From Elysia chlorotica (taxonomy: Eukaryota; Mollusca; Gastropoda; Plakobranchidae), in the NCBI GenBank assembly GCA_003991915.1, contig RQTK01000489.1:248390-312389 (forward strand): a stretch of DNA of 64,000 bases, written 5' to 3'. The notes beneath the pieces were generated by a model that did not search any database, was not told where the DNA came from, and saw only the letters and a program-made list of their open reading frames with translations. Position numbers and translations under genes: made by a program. Shown here piece after piece: positions 12,676 through 25,681 of this stretch. Positions within the stretch are counted from its first letter, which is position 1. Each line of letters begins with the position of its first letter.

Positions 12676-12989
12676 GTGTGTGTGGCGGGAGAGGGGGAAG
12701 AGGTCGGAAACAACAAGGAGCGAAGAGATGGTGGAAAAAAAAAGATAGATACTTGTATTAAGATTGGGTCGAGGTGAAGAGAAGTGGGTTAGGGGAAAAC
12801 AATAACAAAGTAAATGGAATAGGTGAGATGGGGAGATTGACAGTGATATAGAGAAAGGGAAAGAGATATGGGGAGGGGGGGAGGAGACAGAATCAAACTG
12901 ATAGGCAGATAGGCAGACAGACAGACCAAATGAGATAAAGAGAGGAGATAGAGAGAGATAGAAGGGAGGAAAGAAAAGGGTAGCCAGAG

Positions 12990-13032
<43 letters not shown>

Positions 13033-13205
13033 GAAAAAGATAGATGGGTGAAGGAAGAGAGAGAAGAGACAAAGGGAGAAAGACTAAGGGAAAGATAGAG
13101 GGAAGGAGAGAGAAAGACACAAAATGAGACAGAGAGAAACACAAAGAAATGAGATATAAGAGAGATATAAACACGAGGAAAGAGAGAGGGACAAAGAAAA
13201 ACATG
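12676..13205. repeat. Purine-rich tract with (GATA)n core
   Basis: About 530 bp in which the plus strand is overwhelmingly A and G. A GATA tetranucleotide core lies at about 12988-13031. The long reverse-strand Ser/Leu/Phe frames over it are artefacts of the composition. Confidence 0.9.
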
Positions 13206-13399
13206 CTACTTATCAATAACACAAGATACATGAGAGTGAGAAAACGTTTATTATGAAAACTTGGACAGTATGCCCACTGCTCCCCACACCTCCCCCCTCC
13301 CCATCCCCCTTTTTTTTAATATGACCTTTCCAAGGTTCAGGCGAGTGCACTAGCTCCTGGACCCTTCACATGACTGCTTCTCACTGTCACTCAGTGCCT

Positions 13400-13500
13400 C
13401 AGGCAGCCCATACAATTGTCAGACGTCCGTCTTGGTGCTCATCCACAATATAGCCTATATAGTGCCAATGCTGATCGTTAACCCAACTCAACTCAACTGA
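13400..13500 (+). mobile_element. SINE family 1 3' fragment
   Basis: CATACAATTGTCAGACGTCC, GTCTTGGTGCTCATCCACAA, TATAGCCTATATAGTGCCAA and CGTTAACCCAACTCAACTC match the 3' half. Traces of the body may extend back to about 13320. Confidence 0.75.
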
Positions 13501-13517
13501 ACTCTCACCGCTTCACA

Positions 13518-13579
13518 CTAATCACAGTCTCTCTCTCTCTCTCTCTCTCTCTCCCCCTCTCTCTCTCTGTCTCTCTCTC

Positions 13580-13617
<38 letters not shown>

Positions 13618-13618
13618 A
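13518..13618. repeat. (CT)n microsatellite
   Basis: About 100 bp of CT dinucleotides with a few G and T interruptions. Confidence 0.95.
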
Positions 13619-13619
13619 C

Positions 13620-13800
13620 CGCTCGCCCTATGTTGGCCGGGTCACGCGCGTTGTGACGGGTGACAGAGCGAAACTCACGCGTACGGAAACAGACGTCGCG
13701 CAGTGCTCACACAACTAGTAAACAACACGCGGACTCACAACCTTTTTTTTTCAGCTCACGCTGGTCCACAAAATACTCCACACTACGCTACAGTACTCCA
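13620..13800. other. CpG-rich patch of unknown nature
   Basis: In AT-rich, CpG-poor surroundings this patch packs many CpGs, for example GGGTCACGCGCGTTGTGACG and CACGCGTACGGAAACAGACG, then GTCGCGCAGTGC. No reading frame is recognised. It could be an unmethylated promoter or exon 1 edge, or the end of an LTR-type mobile element. Confidence 0.35.
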
Positions 13801-15190
13801 CACCTAGCGTCATCTCTGTGATTTAGCATTCCACCAAATCACAGCTTTGTGGTAGGCCTGTATTTTCCGACTGCCTTCCGCATTGGATCAATAATAATTA
13901 TTAGTTTCTTTTCATAGTTTGTGATTTGGAAAAAAGCCTGCGCAAAAAGGACATCACTGTATGCTTTTTGCAATCTATGTATAACTTGATTTATCCTTTT
14001 TTTCTTTGAGTGTTAAAACTTCATCTTAAAACCTTTGATTGAAGTTGTGTCGTAGAAGAGTGAAATGGATTTTCTACAATCTTATATTCAAAGGAGGTGT
14101 TTTTTTCGAAACTTTGGATAAGCTTAAATATGGTAAGTTGAAGAAGTCTCTTTGGCCTTCATTGCGACAATGAATTTGAGAATAGATTAACAGATTAGTT
14201 TGAAAGTTAGTAATGTAAAGTTTATATATATAAAAAAAAACCGCTAAATAAAAAGGAGTCCTGTGTATTGCTTTGAAAGATACCTATAGCAAGATGTACA
14301 ATCACGTATTTAAAAAAAAGTTTATCCAGAAATTAAAAAATGTCTTATCAAGAAATTAACAAATATAGAGCACTGCTATTAAAGAAAACAATTTGATAAG
14401 TAAAGGGGGTTTCCCTATTTTTATTTTCCTTTGTTTTTTTTTCTCTCGAAAAACATCTATAACTATCGGAAGAACAGAAAAATTGAATGTAATAAAAGAA
14501 ACTGTAACTTAATACCCCTGGGTAATAAATTAGAAACTAAAATCCAACTTAAATGTGTAGGAACCGATGTTTAATTACAATTTTTTTAAACTAGATTTTC
14601 AAATAACAAATTTAATTAATAACTAATAATGTATTATTACGTAGTTTAGATTTTTACATCATTTGGGTTTAGATCAATATTGGTTAGTAATCAAAATTGT
14701 TAGCGATAGATTTGCGGTTCGAAACTAACACTACAGTAGGTTACCTTGTACGTATAAGTTTCACCAAGACAATCTAGGGTACGAAATAACCAAGCTATGA
14801 TTTCGAAAACAAAATTGTTTAAGATTGATTTTTTTCATCATTAGGTTTATCAGAAAATGTAAATACCAATGCGTAACTTCAAAAGAGGACACAATGCGAA
14901 AAGAATCTTTACATCGAGTCCGTTATTCTGATGATTCAAGCAAATACAGAGAACGATGGATGAGAAGAAAACGATAGATGAAGTCAATTTGTAGTTAATT
15001 TAAGGATAATTCAATTTTCCTATAACAAACCAGTTTTATAATTTAAAAAAGATTATTTTATTTCAGACAAATCTATTTTTGATACTTTGATATAAAAAAA
15101 TGTTTCATTTATGGCGACGTTTTGTTTCTTTGGTGTAAATTTCACAATTTTTTCATATCATATTATTCCACATAAGCTTTAATTAATTCT
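13801..15190. other. AT-rich stretch without recognisable gene
   Basis: Nothing recognised; the composition is strongly AT-rich with many short A and T runs. Confidence 0.6.
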
Positions 15191-15197
15191 TTAACTC

Positions 15198-15405
<208 letters not shown>

Positions 15406-15787
15406 CATGGTCGGGTTATTATATAGTAGTTATATTGATGATTGTGTTAGCGTGAAATCAATACTTATAACAATAGCCATTATTACATTGTAGAGAATGT
15501 GCCTTTGTTTGCGTGGAAACGTGATTTACTCAATACAGTTACTAAGATGAATGTGCCATCCTTTTACGTTCTAAGATAAGATGAATTACCCCTATTGAAA
15601 ATTAGTGTTAATTTTCTTTTGCGGTTGATATATTGGAATCAAATGGTTAAAATAATAAATGTCAATTACAGACAAATATTACAAGTCAAGAAAGAATTAC
15701 TCATCTTTCAAGAATGTATTTCTTCGGTCTACAGCAAAGTAATTTTTGTCCTTTTTATCAAGTAGACAGTTTGTCACATATTATTGC

Positions 15788-15809
15788 AGAGAAAGGGAGA
15801 AAGAGAGAA

Positions 15810-15889
<80 letters not shown>
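15788..15889. repeat. (GA)n microsatellite
   Basis: About 100 bp of GA/GAAA purine repeats. Confidence 0.97.
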
Positions 15890-15892
<3 letters not shown>

Positions 15893-16458
15893 TCTCTTAG
15901 AGTGAACAGTTGGCAAATAAAAATAGTTTTAAAAAACCGCTTAGTAAGTTGAGTTTTGTGTGTGTTTTGATTGTGATATTTTTATAGGCGAAAGAGGCAT
16001 GGGCTATTTGAATATTTATCTTTGTTACTAAAGAACACTTTTTTTTAGAAAAGCTGTCCCTGTTGTAAGATGTGGATATAAAATTTAAAAAAACAACAAC
16101 AACAACCCACGGAACAGCAAGAATTGGTCCCGAACGTTAAAAAAAATATTAACCCTTTGTGACATGAAAAAAGACGGCCCTTTATGTACTCTCTATTTAC
16201 ACTGCAATACAACTTGTTATTCTTTTGACATGCATTTTGACCAAGTGGATCTAGATGTGTGTAGCGACTTATCCGCATCGATTTGGACACAGTAGAAGGT
16301 CTGAGGTTTACACCCCCGAGATGTAGGTCTATATATCCTGAGCTTAGGTAAAGTCCCCAGTATTGGGAAACATATTTATTGAGAATACACCGGTATGCTA
16401 GGTCGTTCACCTAGATTTCTCAGGGTCAGAAACAGCATCAGCATTATTAATAGCAGTA
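15890..16458. other. Spacer between microsatellites, no gene
   Basis: The minus-strand frame across it lacks protein-like features. A weak B-box-like GAGGTTTACACCC near 16298 may be a dead SINE head. Confidence 0.5.
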
Positions 16459-16459
16459 A

Positions 16460-16545
<86 letters not shown>

Positions 16546-16574
16546 TAGTAGTAGTAGTAGTAGTAAGTAGTAGT

Positions 16575-16654
<80 letters not shown>

Positions 16655-16672
16655 ATAGTAGAAGCAGTAGTA
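16459..16672. repeat. (TAG)n trinucleotide array
   Basis: More than 200 bp of TAG repeats with three single-base phase breaks between 16544 and 16576, and a GTAGAAGCAGTAG end resembling the array at 15.2 kb. Confidence 0.97.
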
Positions 16673-16818
16673 GCCTTACTAGGTTAAAATGGTAATGGGA
16701 AAAAGATTATATAGATAGATATATCATAGAGAAATTGAAAGATATATCATTTAGAAAAAGTCAAGACCTTACTATCGTGTGCTCCATTCATGGTTGTTTG
16801 TATTTTCAAGTTCGTAGA

Positions 16819-16836
16819 AAGAGATACAGAGGGAGG

Positions 16837-16903
<67 letters not shown>

Positions 16904-16921
16904 GGGGGGGGGGAGGGGGGT
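16819..16921. repeat. (GA)n microsatellite ending in G runs
   Basis: A GGGA stretch, then about 70 bp of GA, then G-runs of about 10 and 6. Confidence 0.95.
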
Positions 16922-17082
16922 AGACGATAGAACTCGTTTTCAAAAAATAAGTTGTGCGTAGTTGATTTTTTGTTTGTTAATGTAAACGATGTTAAACAAG
17001 AGGGCATAATAACATAGAGATGGTGTTAAAATTTGAATTGTTTGCTGTTGCTACCTATTGGATTGGGTATAAGATTTTAACC

Positions 17083-17275
17083 CAACTAGCTAACTAACTA
17101 ACTATCGAACTAAGTAACTAACTAACTAACTAATTAACTAACTAACTAACTAACTAACTAAGTAACTAACTAACGAACTAGCTAACTAACTAGCTAACTA
17201 ACTACCTAGCTGACTAACATTTTCATTAACTAATCTACTAATATTTTAATTAACTAATCTAACTAACTAGTTAGC
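17083..17275. repeat. (CTAA)n tetranucleotide array, degenerate
   Basis: CTAA units with point changes (CTAG, CGAA, GTAA) cover about 190 bp. Confidence 0.9.
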
Positions 17276-17279
17276 TAAA

Positions 17280-17895
17280 TAACAAATAATATTACAAAAA
17301 AGCTGAATTTTTTGCTCACCTCTACAGGATTAACTACAGCACTAATCTTCTCGTTATTTTGCATGGATGTAGCTCTATTTTTTCCCGTCCAGTGCACTGG
17401 CACCTTTAGAATTCATAACTTTTTATCGTTAATTTATACAACTGTGGTAAATCAGATTTTATAATTATGTTAAGAATGATTAAATGGCTAGGATGGGTCT
17501 CTGTATCGGAGATCCAAGAAGGACGGACCTTACTCTTGAACCTACAACTCATCAACTGCCATAATCCACGCACATTAAAGCTATTGGCCCCTACCATTAG
17601 TGGCCAGGATCCCTCTGCAAGTCAAACCAAAACCCAATTCCACCACACAACAAAAGAAACCAAATTGTATGGTCCACTTATCATACTGAAGTCGAACATT
17701 TCAAACCCACCGGAGATCTATTAATTTTTGTGATCTATGGAAATTTGAGATTCGTTCAACAGTAAGAAGCGTTTTTGAAAATTTTACACATCTATCGATT
17801 CGAACGTGAATGTAAATTCTTATTTAATTGGTACGTATTTGATTTTTTAACCCTCGCTCCTTTTTGTGAAACCTTTCTCCTTTATTATAATAAAC
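17280..17895. other. AT-rich spacer, no recognisable gene
   Basis: The open frames around 17406-17724 on both strands lack recognisable protein features or splice context. Confidence 0.5.
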
Positions 17896-17960
17896 CATTA
17901 GATTGTCATAGGTCTATCCTAGGCCTAGGCTTATCTGGATCTGGATTTAGATCTAAATAT
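17895..17960 (-). repeat. Dispersed repeat family D, end fragment
   Basis: The segment TCTATCCTAGGCCTAGGC, then TATCTGGATCTGGAT and AGATCTAAAT, is the reverse complement of 50040-50132 with few changes. This ties it to the right end of the copy at 49.7 kb. Confidence 0.6.
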
Positions 17961-18028
17961 GAATAATCTTTTGTACTTTTTTGTGTGAATTTTTCGTCTT
18001 TATAACTTTCTTATCGACACATTTAGTT

Positions 18029-18290
18029 CCCCTTACAGATTTGGGGGGTGCGGTGGTTCAGGGGTAGAACATTGGCTTCCGACGCAAAAGGTCCCGAGTT
18101 CGAATCTTGACTGCTTTCCCTACTGGTTGGGTCGGTGTAAGTATAATGTGACCGGCTGAGACAGGAGTCATGGTATCACCGCCCTGTCTCGTGTGTGTCA
18201 GACGTCCGTCTTGGGGTCCGTCCACAATATACCCTACTGTGCTATTGTTGGACGTTAAACCAACCCAACCAACCAACCCCTTACAGATTT
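18029..18290 (+). mobile_element. SINE family 1, intact, flanked by 14-bp target-site duplication
   Basis: The direct repeat CCCCTTACAGATTT lies at 18029-18042 and again at 18277-18290, exactly bounding the element. The body starts GGGGGGTGCGGTGGTTCAGG and has the A-box-like AGGGGTAGAACATTGG and B-box-like GAGTTCGAATCTTG. It then has CTACTGGTTGGGTCGGTGTA, CCGCCCTGTCTCGTGTGTG, and the tail GTTGGACGTTAAACCAACCC with an (ACCA) end. The CAGCACATAAAATTG block is missing between TGTGTG and TCAGACGTCC. The perfect duplication suggests a recent insertion by LINE-type target-primed reverse transcription. Confidence 0.95.
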
Positions 18291-18295
18291 AGAAT

Positions 18296-19270
18296 GCATT
18301 TATGTGCATGTACCGCCATCCCAGGCCTAAGCCAGTCTTTTTAACTTTTCGGATACACTCCATAACTTCATAAATATAGTTCCCATCCTCGGGACCTAGG
18401 GCTTATCTTTTTCACTTTTTACCTAATTGCTGTCAGTCTTGGATGAGTCTATACTCACTTTACCGTTTCTGTCGAAATTCTGCTTTACACACTATATAAT
18501 TAGTACTGTAATTCTACAAAAGAATGAACGTAAACGCTGCCTTTATCTCAATGATATTTTAAAAGTATATAATTAATTTTTTCTTGAGAACTAGAGAACG
18601 TTTATCTAGGAGATTATTTCGCTTCCTTCCGTGGCTTTATTAAATGATGATTTTAATTAAACAAGACCCCCTTATTGCTTGATATTAAAGTGTTTATAGC
18701 CTATATACACTGCCGTCCATCTCCCGTAGATATTTATTCCGATCCAAGTTTACTATGAGTAGACCGTATAATTTATGCTCATTTAACATGGCATTTTCTG
18801 TCTCTGTCAGACAACTATTAATTTTAATCATATAACTGCAAGAAAATGGTGCGCATGCTCTATAATCCTAGGCGTATGCAAATTTGTTTGACGTACCCCA
18901 CCACAGTACTCATAATTTGGTTTCCCATTCCTGGGACCTAGACCTCAAAGCCTAATCTTTTTATCTTTTTTGCCTCCGCTGCAGTCTCCGCATATTTTAA
19001 AAATATGATTACTTGCCTTCCGATTTTGGATTGACCATAATTCATTAAACACTTTTTATGGCATCTTCTCTGTCTCTGCAAACAAACAAAAAACAATCGC
19101 CAACCTTTTCCTTATCTTTTAAACGTTTTGCTTAGCAGCTGCTGTTCGTCTCTGTTAACTTTATGGAATATGCCCCTTTTTGCGCCCGATCTCGGATTAC
19201 TGTCAGCAGACTGAATGCGACCATGCTCATGAAACATTTTTTACTAAATGATATCTCTGTCCAAAAACGG
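18296..19270 (-). repeat. Dispersed repeat family D, two or more diverged copies
   Basis: On the plus strand GGCCTAAGCCAGTCTTTTTA, then ATAACTTCATAAATA and CCCATCCTCGGGACCTAG (18318-18410), matches TACTCATAATTTGG and CCCATTCCTGGGACCTAG (18908-18945). It also matches the reverse complement of about 5296-5395. A CTAGGAGATTATTTCGCTTC block at 18607-18626 is the reverse complement of the AAGCGAAACTTTCTCCTAG block at 5 kb. Blocks ending in TCTGTCTCTG recur at 18810 and 19075. Confidence 0.55.
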
Positions 19271-19274
19271 GATC

Positions 19275-20110
19275 TCAATTACTAGTAAAAACACAATAGA
19301 AGAAATTCATTTATCTCTGGTCACCTATAATCTAGCACTGTTTTGTTAGGCTTGATTACAATGACCACCCTCCCCTCTGCCTCACTCACCCTCTCACCTC
19401 TCCATCTTCCTTTATCCAACCTCCTTCCCCAACTTGCCTTCTTCTCTCTCCCCCCTCCCATTTCAAACCTAAGTTCGTCATTCACCGCAATCACTGTATT
19501 TACTATATGCCATGAGTATACTCCTGATCACTGTTATAATAGTTATTTCTTTTTTTAACCTCCAGATTTTCTTTCCACTTCATTAAAACTCCCTTTCTAA
19601 CAACTCTTATTGATTTCTTTCAATCTGCCTTACGTAGTATGCTTCAAGTCGTTGACCGCAGCATTGTTGTGATCGTTTTTTTTATTCTTAGTTACAAGGC
19701 GATTAAGTGTACGCTGAGAAATCACTGAACCAAACAAGTCTCGGTATTTGTACAAATCTCGCACTCTTTATTCTACATTTCTATTTCATCATCCTATCTA
19801 ACTACTTTTAGTTCTCCAAACATTTTCGTTCTAATAATTATTCCTTTCCACTCCATGAAAGAAAATAATGAGGAAAGAACCGAAATATTTACACTTTTCT
19901 TGTTGAATGTCAAAACAAAACAAAAAATAAAAGGAGACAAACAAAACCAAAACATCAAATACACCAACAACAAATAATAGAGAAAATCACTAACTCAAAT
20001 AATACTCTGAAATTTTGTACTTTAATATTATCTCTCAGCAGCTGTCCTCATTACTGCCCAGGTCTGGTGGATGATATTAGTACTACTATACTCTGGGTCA
20101 AAAGTACAAG
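19275..20110. other. Stretch without recognisable gene
   Basis: It contains a pyrimidine-rich part near 19365-19470. No splice-bounded coding frame is seen. Confidence 0.5.
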
Positions 20111-20117
20111 TCAGAGT

Positions 20118-20370
20118 GGGGGGCGCGGTGTCTTTTGGGTAGAACATCAGCTTCCGACGCAAAAGGTCCGTGGTTCGAGACCTGCTGTTTTCGCTACTGG
20201 TTGGGTCAGGGTCAGTTTAATAAGACCGGCTGAGACAGGAGTCATAGTACCCCCGCCCTGCCTCGTGTGTGGGAGTACATAAAATTATCAGATGTCAGTC
20301 TTGGGGTCCGTCAACAATATATTCTATATAGTGCTGATGTTAGATGTTAAACCAACTGAACTACAACTAC
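20118..20370 (+). mobile_element. SINE family 1, near full length
   Basis: It starts GGGGGGCGCGGTGTCTTTTG, with the head AACATCAGCTTCCGACGCAA and B-box GTGGTTCGAGACC. The body is complete through TATATAGTGCTGATGTTAG and ATGTTAAACCAACTGAACT. I could not find a clear target-site duplication. Confidence 0.9.
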
Positions 20371-20711
20371 TAGTGGTGGGATTTTTGTTTATGCATTATA
20401 CTCACCCAACAACAAACAGACACGAATAGTAGAAATCACCTTCTAACCTACCACATGAACGACCCTAGCCTATCATTTCCACCCCGTCTCTCTTTCTCTC
20501 ACCTTAATTAGCTCTATTACTTTTTTATTTTTCATTTCTATGTACTCTACCACGGGATCATAACAAGCCAGAGTTTGTTGACCCCTGTCCCGTGTGGACA
20601 TTGTCCAAGTCTCGGTGCTACATCATCAGCAGCTTCCCTCGTTACTGCTCGCGCCTGGACATGTATAATGAAAGCAGGGGGGAACTTTGTGGATACTGTT
20701 TGTACAAGTTC

Positions 20712-21165
20712 TATACTGCTAGGCAAAAGAGAGCGAGTGGAAGAGAAAGAAAAAGAGAGAGGGAGAGAGATACATGGTCCAAGTCGGGGTGCTGGGAGAT
20801 GGAGGGGGGGGGGGGGGAGGCAGAGAAGGGGGGGGGAGGAGAAAAGGAAGATAGAGGGTAGACAGGGGGAGACAGAAGCAAAGAGGGCAGGGGAGACGGA
20901 TGGAAAGAGAGAGAAAGAGTGAGAGGGATAAAGAGAGCAAAACAGAGGGTGGAAGAAAGTATGAGAGAGAAAATGAGAGTGAGAGAGACAGACACACAGA
21001 AAGATTGACAGAAATAGGAATAAATAAAGAACAGACAAAGAGAGAAAGAATAATGGAGATGAGAGAGCGAGAGAGGGAAATGAGAGAAAGCGACAAGCAC
21101 ACAGACATACAGACAGACAGAAGCAGATACAAAGAGGTAGTGAGAGAGATACATCTATTTTTTTT
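20712..21165. repeat. Long polypurine tract (plus strand A/G)
   Basis: About 450 bp of nearly uninterrupted A/G on the plus strand, including G runs at about 20804-20817 and 20829-20836. It is imperfect and mixes GAGA, GGA and GACA units. The long reverse Ser-Leu frames over this region are compositional artefacts. Confidence 0.92.
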
Positions 21166-21324
21166 AAAGAGAGAACAAAAAAGGAAACTAGGTAAAACTA
21201 TAATTTGTCTTATGGTAAGAGACAGTCTGGCAATGTGACATCTCCGACTACAATTACATGTATTTATATTTATCTTAAGACTGACGTACGTCTCTTGTTG
21301 GTAGATGTCATCGACAAAAATTAT

Positions 21325-21328
<4 letters not shown>

Positions 21329-21402
<74 letters not shown>
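21329..21402. repeat. (GA)n microsatellite
   Basis: A pure GA dinucleotide run of about 36 units. Confidence 0.98.
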
Positions 21403-21403
<1 letters not shown>

Positions 21404-21597
21404 AGAGCGAGAGAGGGGAAAAGAGAGAGCTGATCAGTGAAAGAAAGAGAAAAATAGAGAGGTATAGATGAATAGATGCATAGACTGATAAGCAGATAGA
21501 CACACATTAAAATAGGCAGATAGGCGTACATAAATACTAAAAGATTAGGCTTAAGAAAGAAAGAGAGTAAAGATTCACAGATCGGAGAGAAAAAGAT

Positions 21598-21934
<337 letters not shown>

Positions 21935-22024
21935 GAGAGGGAGAGAGACCATGAAAGAGCGATCGAATAAAAGAGATATCGAATAAAAGAGATAGACATA
22001 GACATAAATAGCAAGAACCGCATC

Positions 22025-22360
22025 TAACCATGTACGTCTAGAGCCACTGTAACGAGATACACAACCTGAGCTTAGTTCACAATACCTCGTAAGTCCAGGA
22101 TAAGGTGGCCAGACTATTGTCTGGGCTGGTCAGACGTGCCTGGAATATGTCTTGACCACTGAGGTCACAAGCGCGTTCGCGAGGTGCTTGACCGATTCTG
22201 AGAATGAGCTCAGAGAAAAGGGAGCAAATGATCATGTACTATGTATGGAGTTCTGACTGGAACATGTCATTTCACTCTGTCTGCGTCTGTGTGAGTGTGT
22301 GTATGTATTTCTTTATCTTTATCTTATGTCTATGACTCTGTCTGTTACAATTTTCTCAGA
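22025..22360. other. Spacer without recognisable gene
   Basis: It is somewhat GC-richer than its flanks but shows no convincing frame or motif. Confidence 0.45.
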
Positions 22361-22365
22361 CTTTT

Positions 22366-22433
22366 TCTTTCTCTCTCTCTCTCTCGCTGTACGTCTCTGT
22401 CTGTATGTATGCCCCTCTCTCCCTGTCTCTCTG

Positions 22434-22490
<57 letters not shown>

Positions 22491-22493
22491 TCT
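22366..22493. repeat. (CT)n microsatellite
   Basis: Pyrimidine-rich CT/CTGT repeats ending in a pure CT run. Confidence 0.95.
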
Positions 22494-22619
22494 GTTCCGT
22501 TTTCTCTATTGGTTTAAAGCCATAACTATTAATTTTTGTTCTTTGAGTACGTTCTTTTTTCATTTCCATAATTGTTTTTTTTTTGTGTCTATCCAAAATG
22601 TTAAATGATATCAATATTA

Positions 22620-23230
22620 GAGGGGCACTGATCTTTCGATTGCGATTCTAACACAGCTTTTCTTTTAATAAAAGTGGTGGTAACTGGGATAAATGTTATT
22701 AAAGTTCGCCTATTTTTTCATACAGCGTAAACTGCTCTTCTTTTTTTATTTGCATAAAAATAAAGTATTCTATGATGAAGAGTAAACAATATTCTCAGGA
22801 ACGAACATTTAAGCCTACCTCTCTTCTTTAATTAGTAAACAAGGTTTTTTAGGGAGCTGCAAGAAATCAGTAGGCTAATCCATATCAACTTTGTCTTTAT
22901 AGAAGGCTGTAGCTGGTATCAATTTATAGTAGTAGGCAGTCTGTTGTGAAGCTACAAATCGTAAGGTTCAAACCCTGACAGCATTATTACAATGCCGGAA
23001 GTGGAATTTGATTTTTGAAAATGTTGCGATTTGTTATTTTTTCGAAGAATCTTAGTATGGGATAGGAGGCACTAGCTCTGATGTGAACATTAGACCTCCC
23101 GGACCTGCTCATTTTCCAGGTCACTACCGACTGAGCGGTCTGGTTATCCGACTTAATCTTAAACACCAGCTGTTGCTATGATTATAATTATTAGATTTTC
23201 CTTGCCGCCCCTCCTGCCTATTTTCTCTTT
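22620..23230. other. AT-rich spacer with tRNA-like fragments
   Basis: GTAAGGTTCAAACCCTG near 22960 resembles a B box. On the minus strand, about 23075-23150, ACCGCTCAGTCGGTAGTGAC resembles an A box. Both are probably dead SINE heads. No protein gene is seen. Confidence 0.4.
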
Positions 23231-23234
23231 ATCT

Positions 23235-23247
23235 CTATCCATGTCTT

Positions 23248-23305
<58 letters not shown>

Positions 23306-23345
23306 ATTCTCTCTCGATCTTTCTATCCCGCTGTATCTCTTTCTA
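23235..23345. repeat. (CT)n microsatellite
   Basis: A CT dinucleotide core with CTTT interruptions. Confidence 0.95.
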
Positions 23346-23814
23346 CGAGCAAGATCTTGATAATGCAAACAACCTTGAATTGAGCACACAATATAAAGTT
23401 TTGACTTTTTCTAAACGATGAATCAGACAAAAAAGAAAAAAAAACACCAGCCCTACCGTTCAGTGTAGATTTTTTTTTAGCTTAAATCACAATGTGCTTT
23501 CTGGATTATCCAATGCTTCGGCAGTCTATACCATAAGAAACGCTGATCTGAAGCTTGTTTACACGGTAGATTGTTTCCCTTGTACATTGAAATGGAGAAA
23601 ACGTTAAAACCAACAACGAAAGAGAAATTTGCATCACTAAATTTAACAGAGGCCATCTTTTTTCTACGACAACAATATTCTTCTCAGTTTTAACCATCAG
23701 AAATTACAGACACTGATCTCACAACCACTATATATTATCCTTGGGCGCTTTTTTAACGGCAAGAACAATACTGTTTCTGTGCGTTGCTTTCAGACCCTAA
23801 GTATTTTAAGTGCC

Positions 23815-24425
23815 TCGCAAACAACCATAATGATTATACACTTGCCGTGACAAAATACTATTTTCACAACCACGACAGTTTTTGAACATTTCATTGTTTT
23901 CCCAACCACGGCAATTCTTGAAAGTCGCTTTCACAACCACATTTGTAAAACGCTGCTTTCATAAACAAAACAATTGCTTAGCTCTACTTTCCCAAACATC
24001 TTTTTTTTTGTAACGCTGCGTGTTTTACATCTATTGTCATTTGCATTCTTAAGCTAGCTTTCCCGACCATCAGTTTTCGAACACTGCTTGTTTCACAACC
24101 GTCGCAATATTTGCATTCTTAAGCGCTGCTTTCACAACCATAAAATGCCGCAACGCTCTGGGTTTTTGTGTGTGTTTTTCTGGGGGATTTTTTTTACGAA
24201 AAAAAAACAGTTTTAAAACGCTGCATTCATAACAATAAAATGCCGCAACGCTCTGGGTTTTTGTGTGTGTTTTTTGTGGGTTTTTTGTACTCCCAAACCG
24301 TTTTATAACGCTGCTTTCACAACCACGAAAAGCCGCAACGCTTTGGGTTTTTTGTGTGTGTTTTTGTGGGTTTTTTTTAAATTGTCAAAACAGTTTTATA
24401 ATGCTGCTTTCACAACTACCTAAAA
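23815..24425. repeat. Degenerate minisatellite with GCTGCTTTCACAACCA core
   Basis: The core recurs irregularly every 40-60 bp from 23815. From about 24126 it settles into three larger units of about 93 bp, each GCTGCTTTCACAACCA, then AAAATGCCGCAACGCTCTGG, TTTTTGTGTGTGTTTTT and a poly-T stretch. The later units are the most alike, so they are the most recently amplified. Confidence 0.85.
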
Positions 24426-24429
24426 CAAA

Positions 24430-25680
24430 GCTAGGGCGCCGTTGTTCCTTGAGTGTCCGCGATGCCGTGCGAGAAAGCCTGCCATCAAAGCCCCGAGTGT
24501 CACACAGGTTTAGCCCCGGCTTTGTCTCCCACAGAAAGCTTATAAACAACAATATTGTAATCTGCCAGGCTGGGGGTATGTGGCGAAAAAAAAGAAACAA
24601 ACTGATATCGCGTTTGATAAGTCCCGTCACGCAAACTGCATATAAACAGGGAAGTAAAACAAACAAATCCATCACGGGTACAGTAACTGAATACTACAGG
24701 CACTGTCTCGGGAACAAAACAAAGAAAAAAAGAAGAAGAAAAAAGCCAATACCATTCTGTTAATTCGTATTTCCATTGTTCTTCCTTTCAAACTCTGTCT
24801 TTTTCGTTTAGGCTTAGAAGCTTTACCAGTTTTAACAGATGCGTGTAAAGAAAGGAGCTGCAGCGTACTATAGTCTTAAATGTCTATAGAAAAATTGCAG
24901 AAACCATTAACTTGTGATTACCAGAACACGTATCGATCGATAAAATCCTCGCATTCAATTGTTGTTGCTGTTATTTGGCTTATAAAGAACATCGCAAACA
25001 ATTAGATCATCACCCAGATGGGTCCCATGACTAAAAAAATGCGTCGGCCAAGGTTACAAACTTCCACATAGGGACAGGGCGCGGGTTTAGAAATTCAGAG
25101 TCACTTACCGGAGAAATTGGAAAGTGGAGCGACAGCCTGAAAGGGCTTATTTATCAAGGACGCAGGAAATAGACTCATTTCAAGACTGTTTAGCGTTTAA
25201 ATGTTTAAATACATTTGAACACAATTTCTCTGTGCTTGAATTTTTTCTTTTTTTGAAAATATGGGTCAGTTGCTAAATACAACCATTTAGGCGTTTTTTG
25301 TGGTTCGATGATTTTTTTTTTTTAATTCAATTTATCGAAACCAAATTATGTGTGAAAAGCAAGTTAGACAATTCGGTTGAGAAATATCTCTTAACCAATA
25401 TCATCATATACCGTAATGTAAGGTCCACTTATTTTTTTTCGGAAAAATCCTTAACCGAGACGATGACACCAATTGAGACTTGAACCGTGGACCTTGTAAT
25501 CATCACTTTAGAACACTTTCAATCAAAGAACATAACAAGAAATTGATACAGGAACTCTTATATCCCCTCATTGTCTCTGTGTGGAACCCGAACCTAAAAA
25601 GCCTCCTTACTTGAATAGGATGTTAAGAAACAAACTCAACCTGTCCAGTCGTCGAAAACGGAAACAGTTGTTAATATATA
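24430..25680. other. Spacer, GC-richer at its left end, no recognised gene
   Basis: Positions 24430-24540 are GC-richer with several CpGs, and open frames cross on both strands. I see no domain, splice site or start context that supports a gene. A B-box-like ACTTGAACCGTGG near 25482 may be a dead SINE head. Confidence 0.4.
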
Positions 25681-25681
25681 T

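Noticed and set aside
24263-24763. 166-codon plus-strand frame
   Set aside because: Its first part lies in a minisatellite; the GC-richer remainder is open in several frames without splice or domain support.
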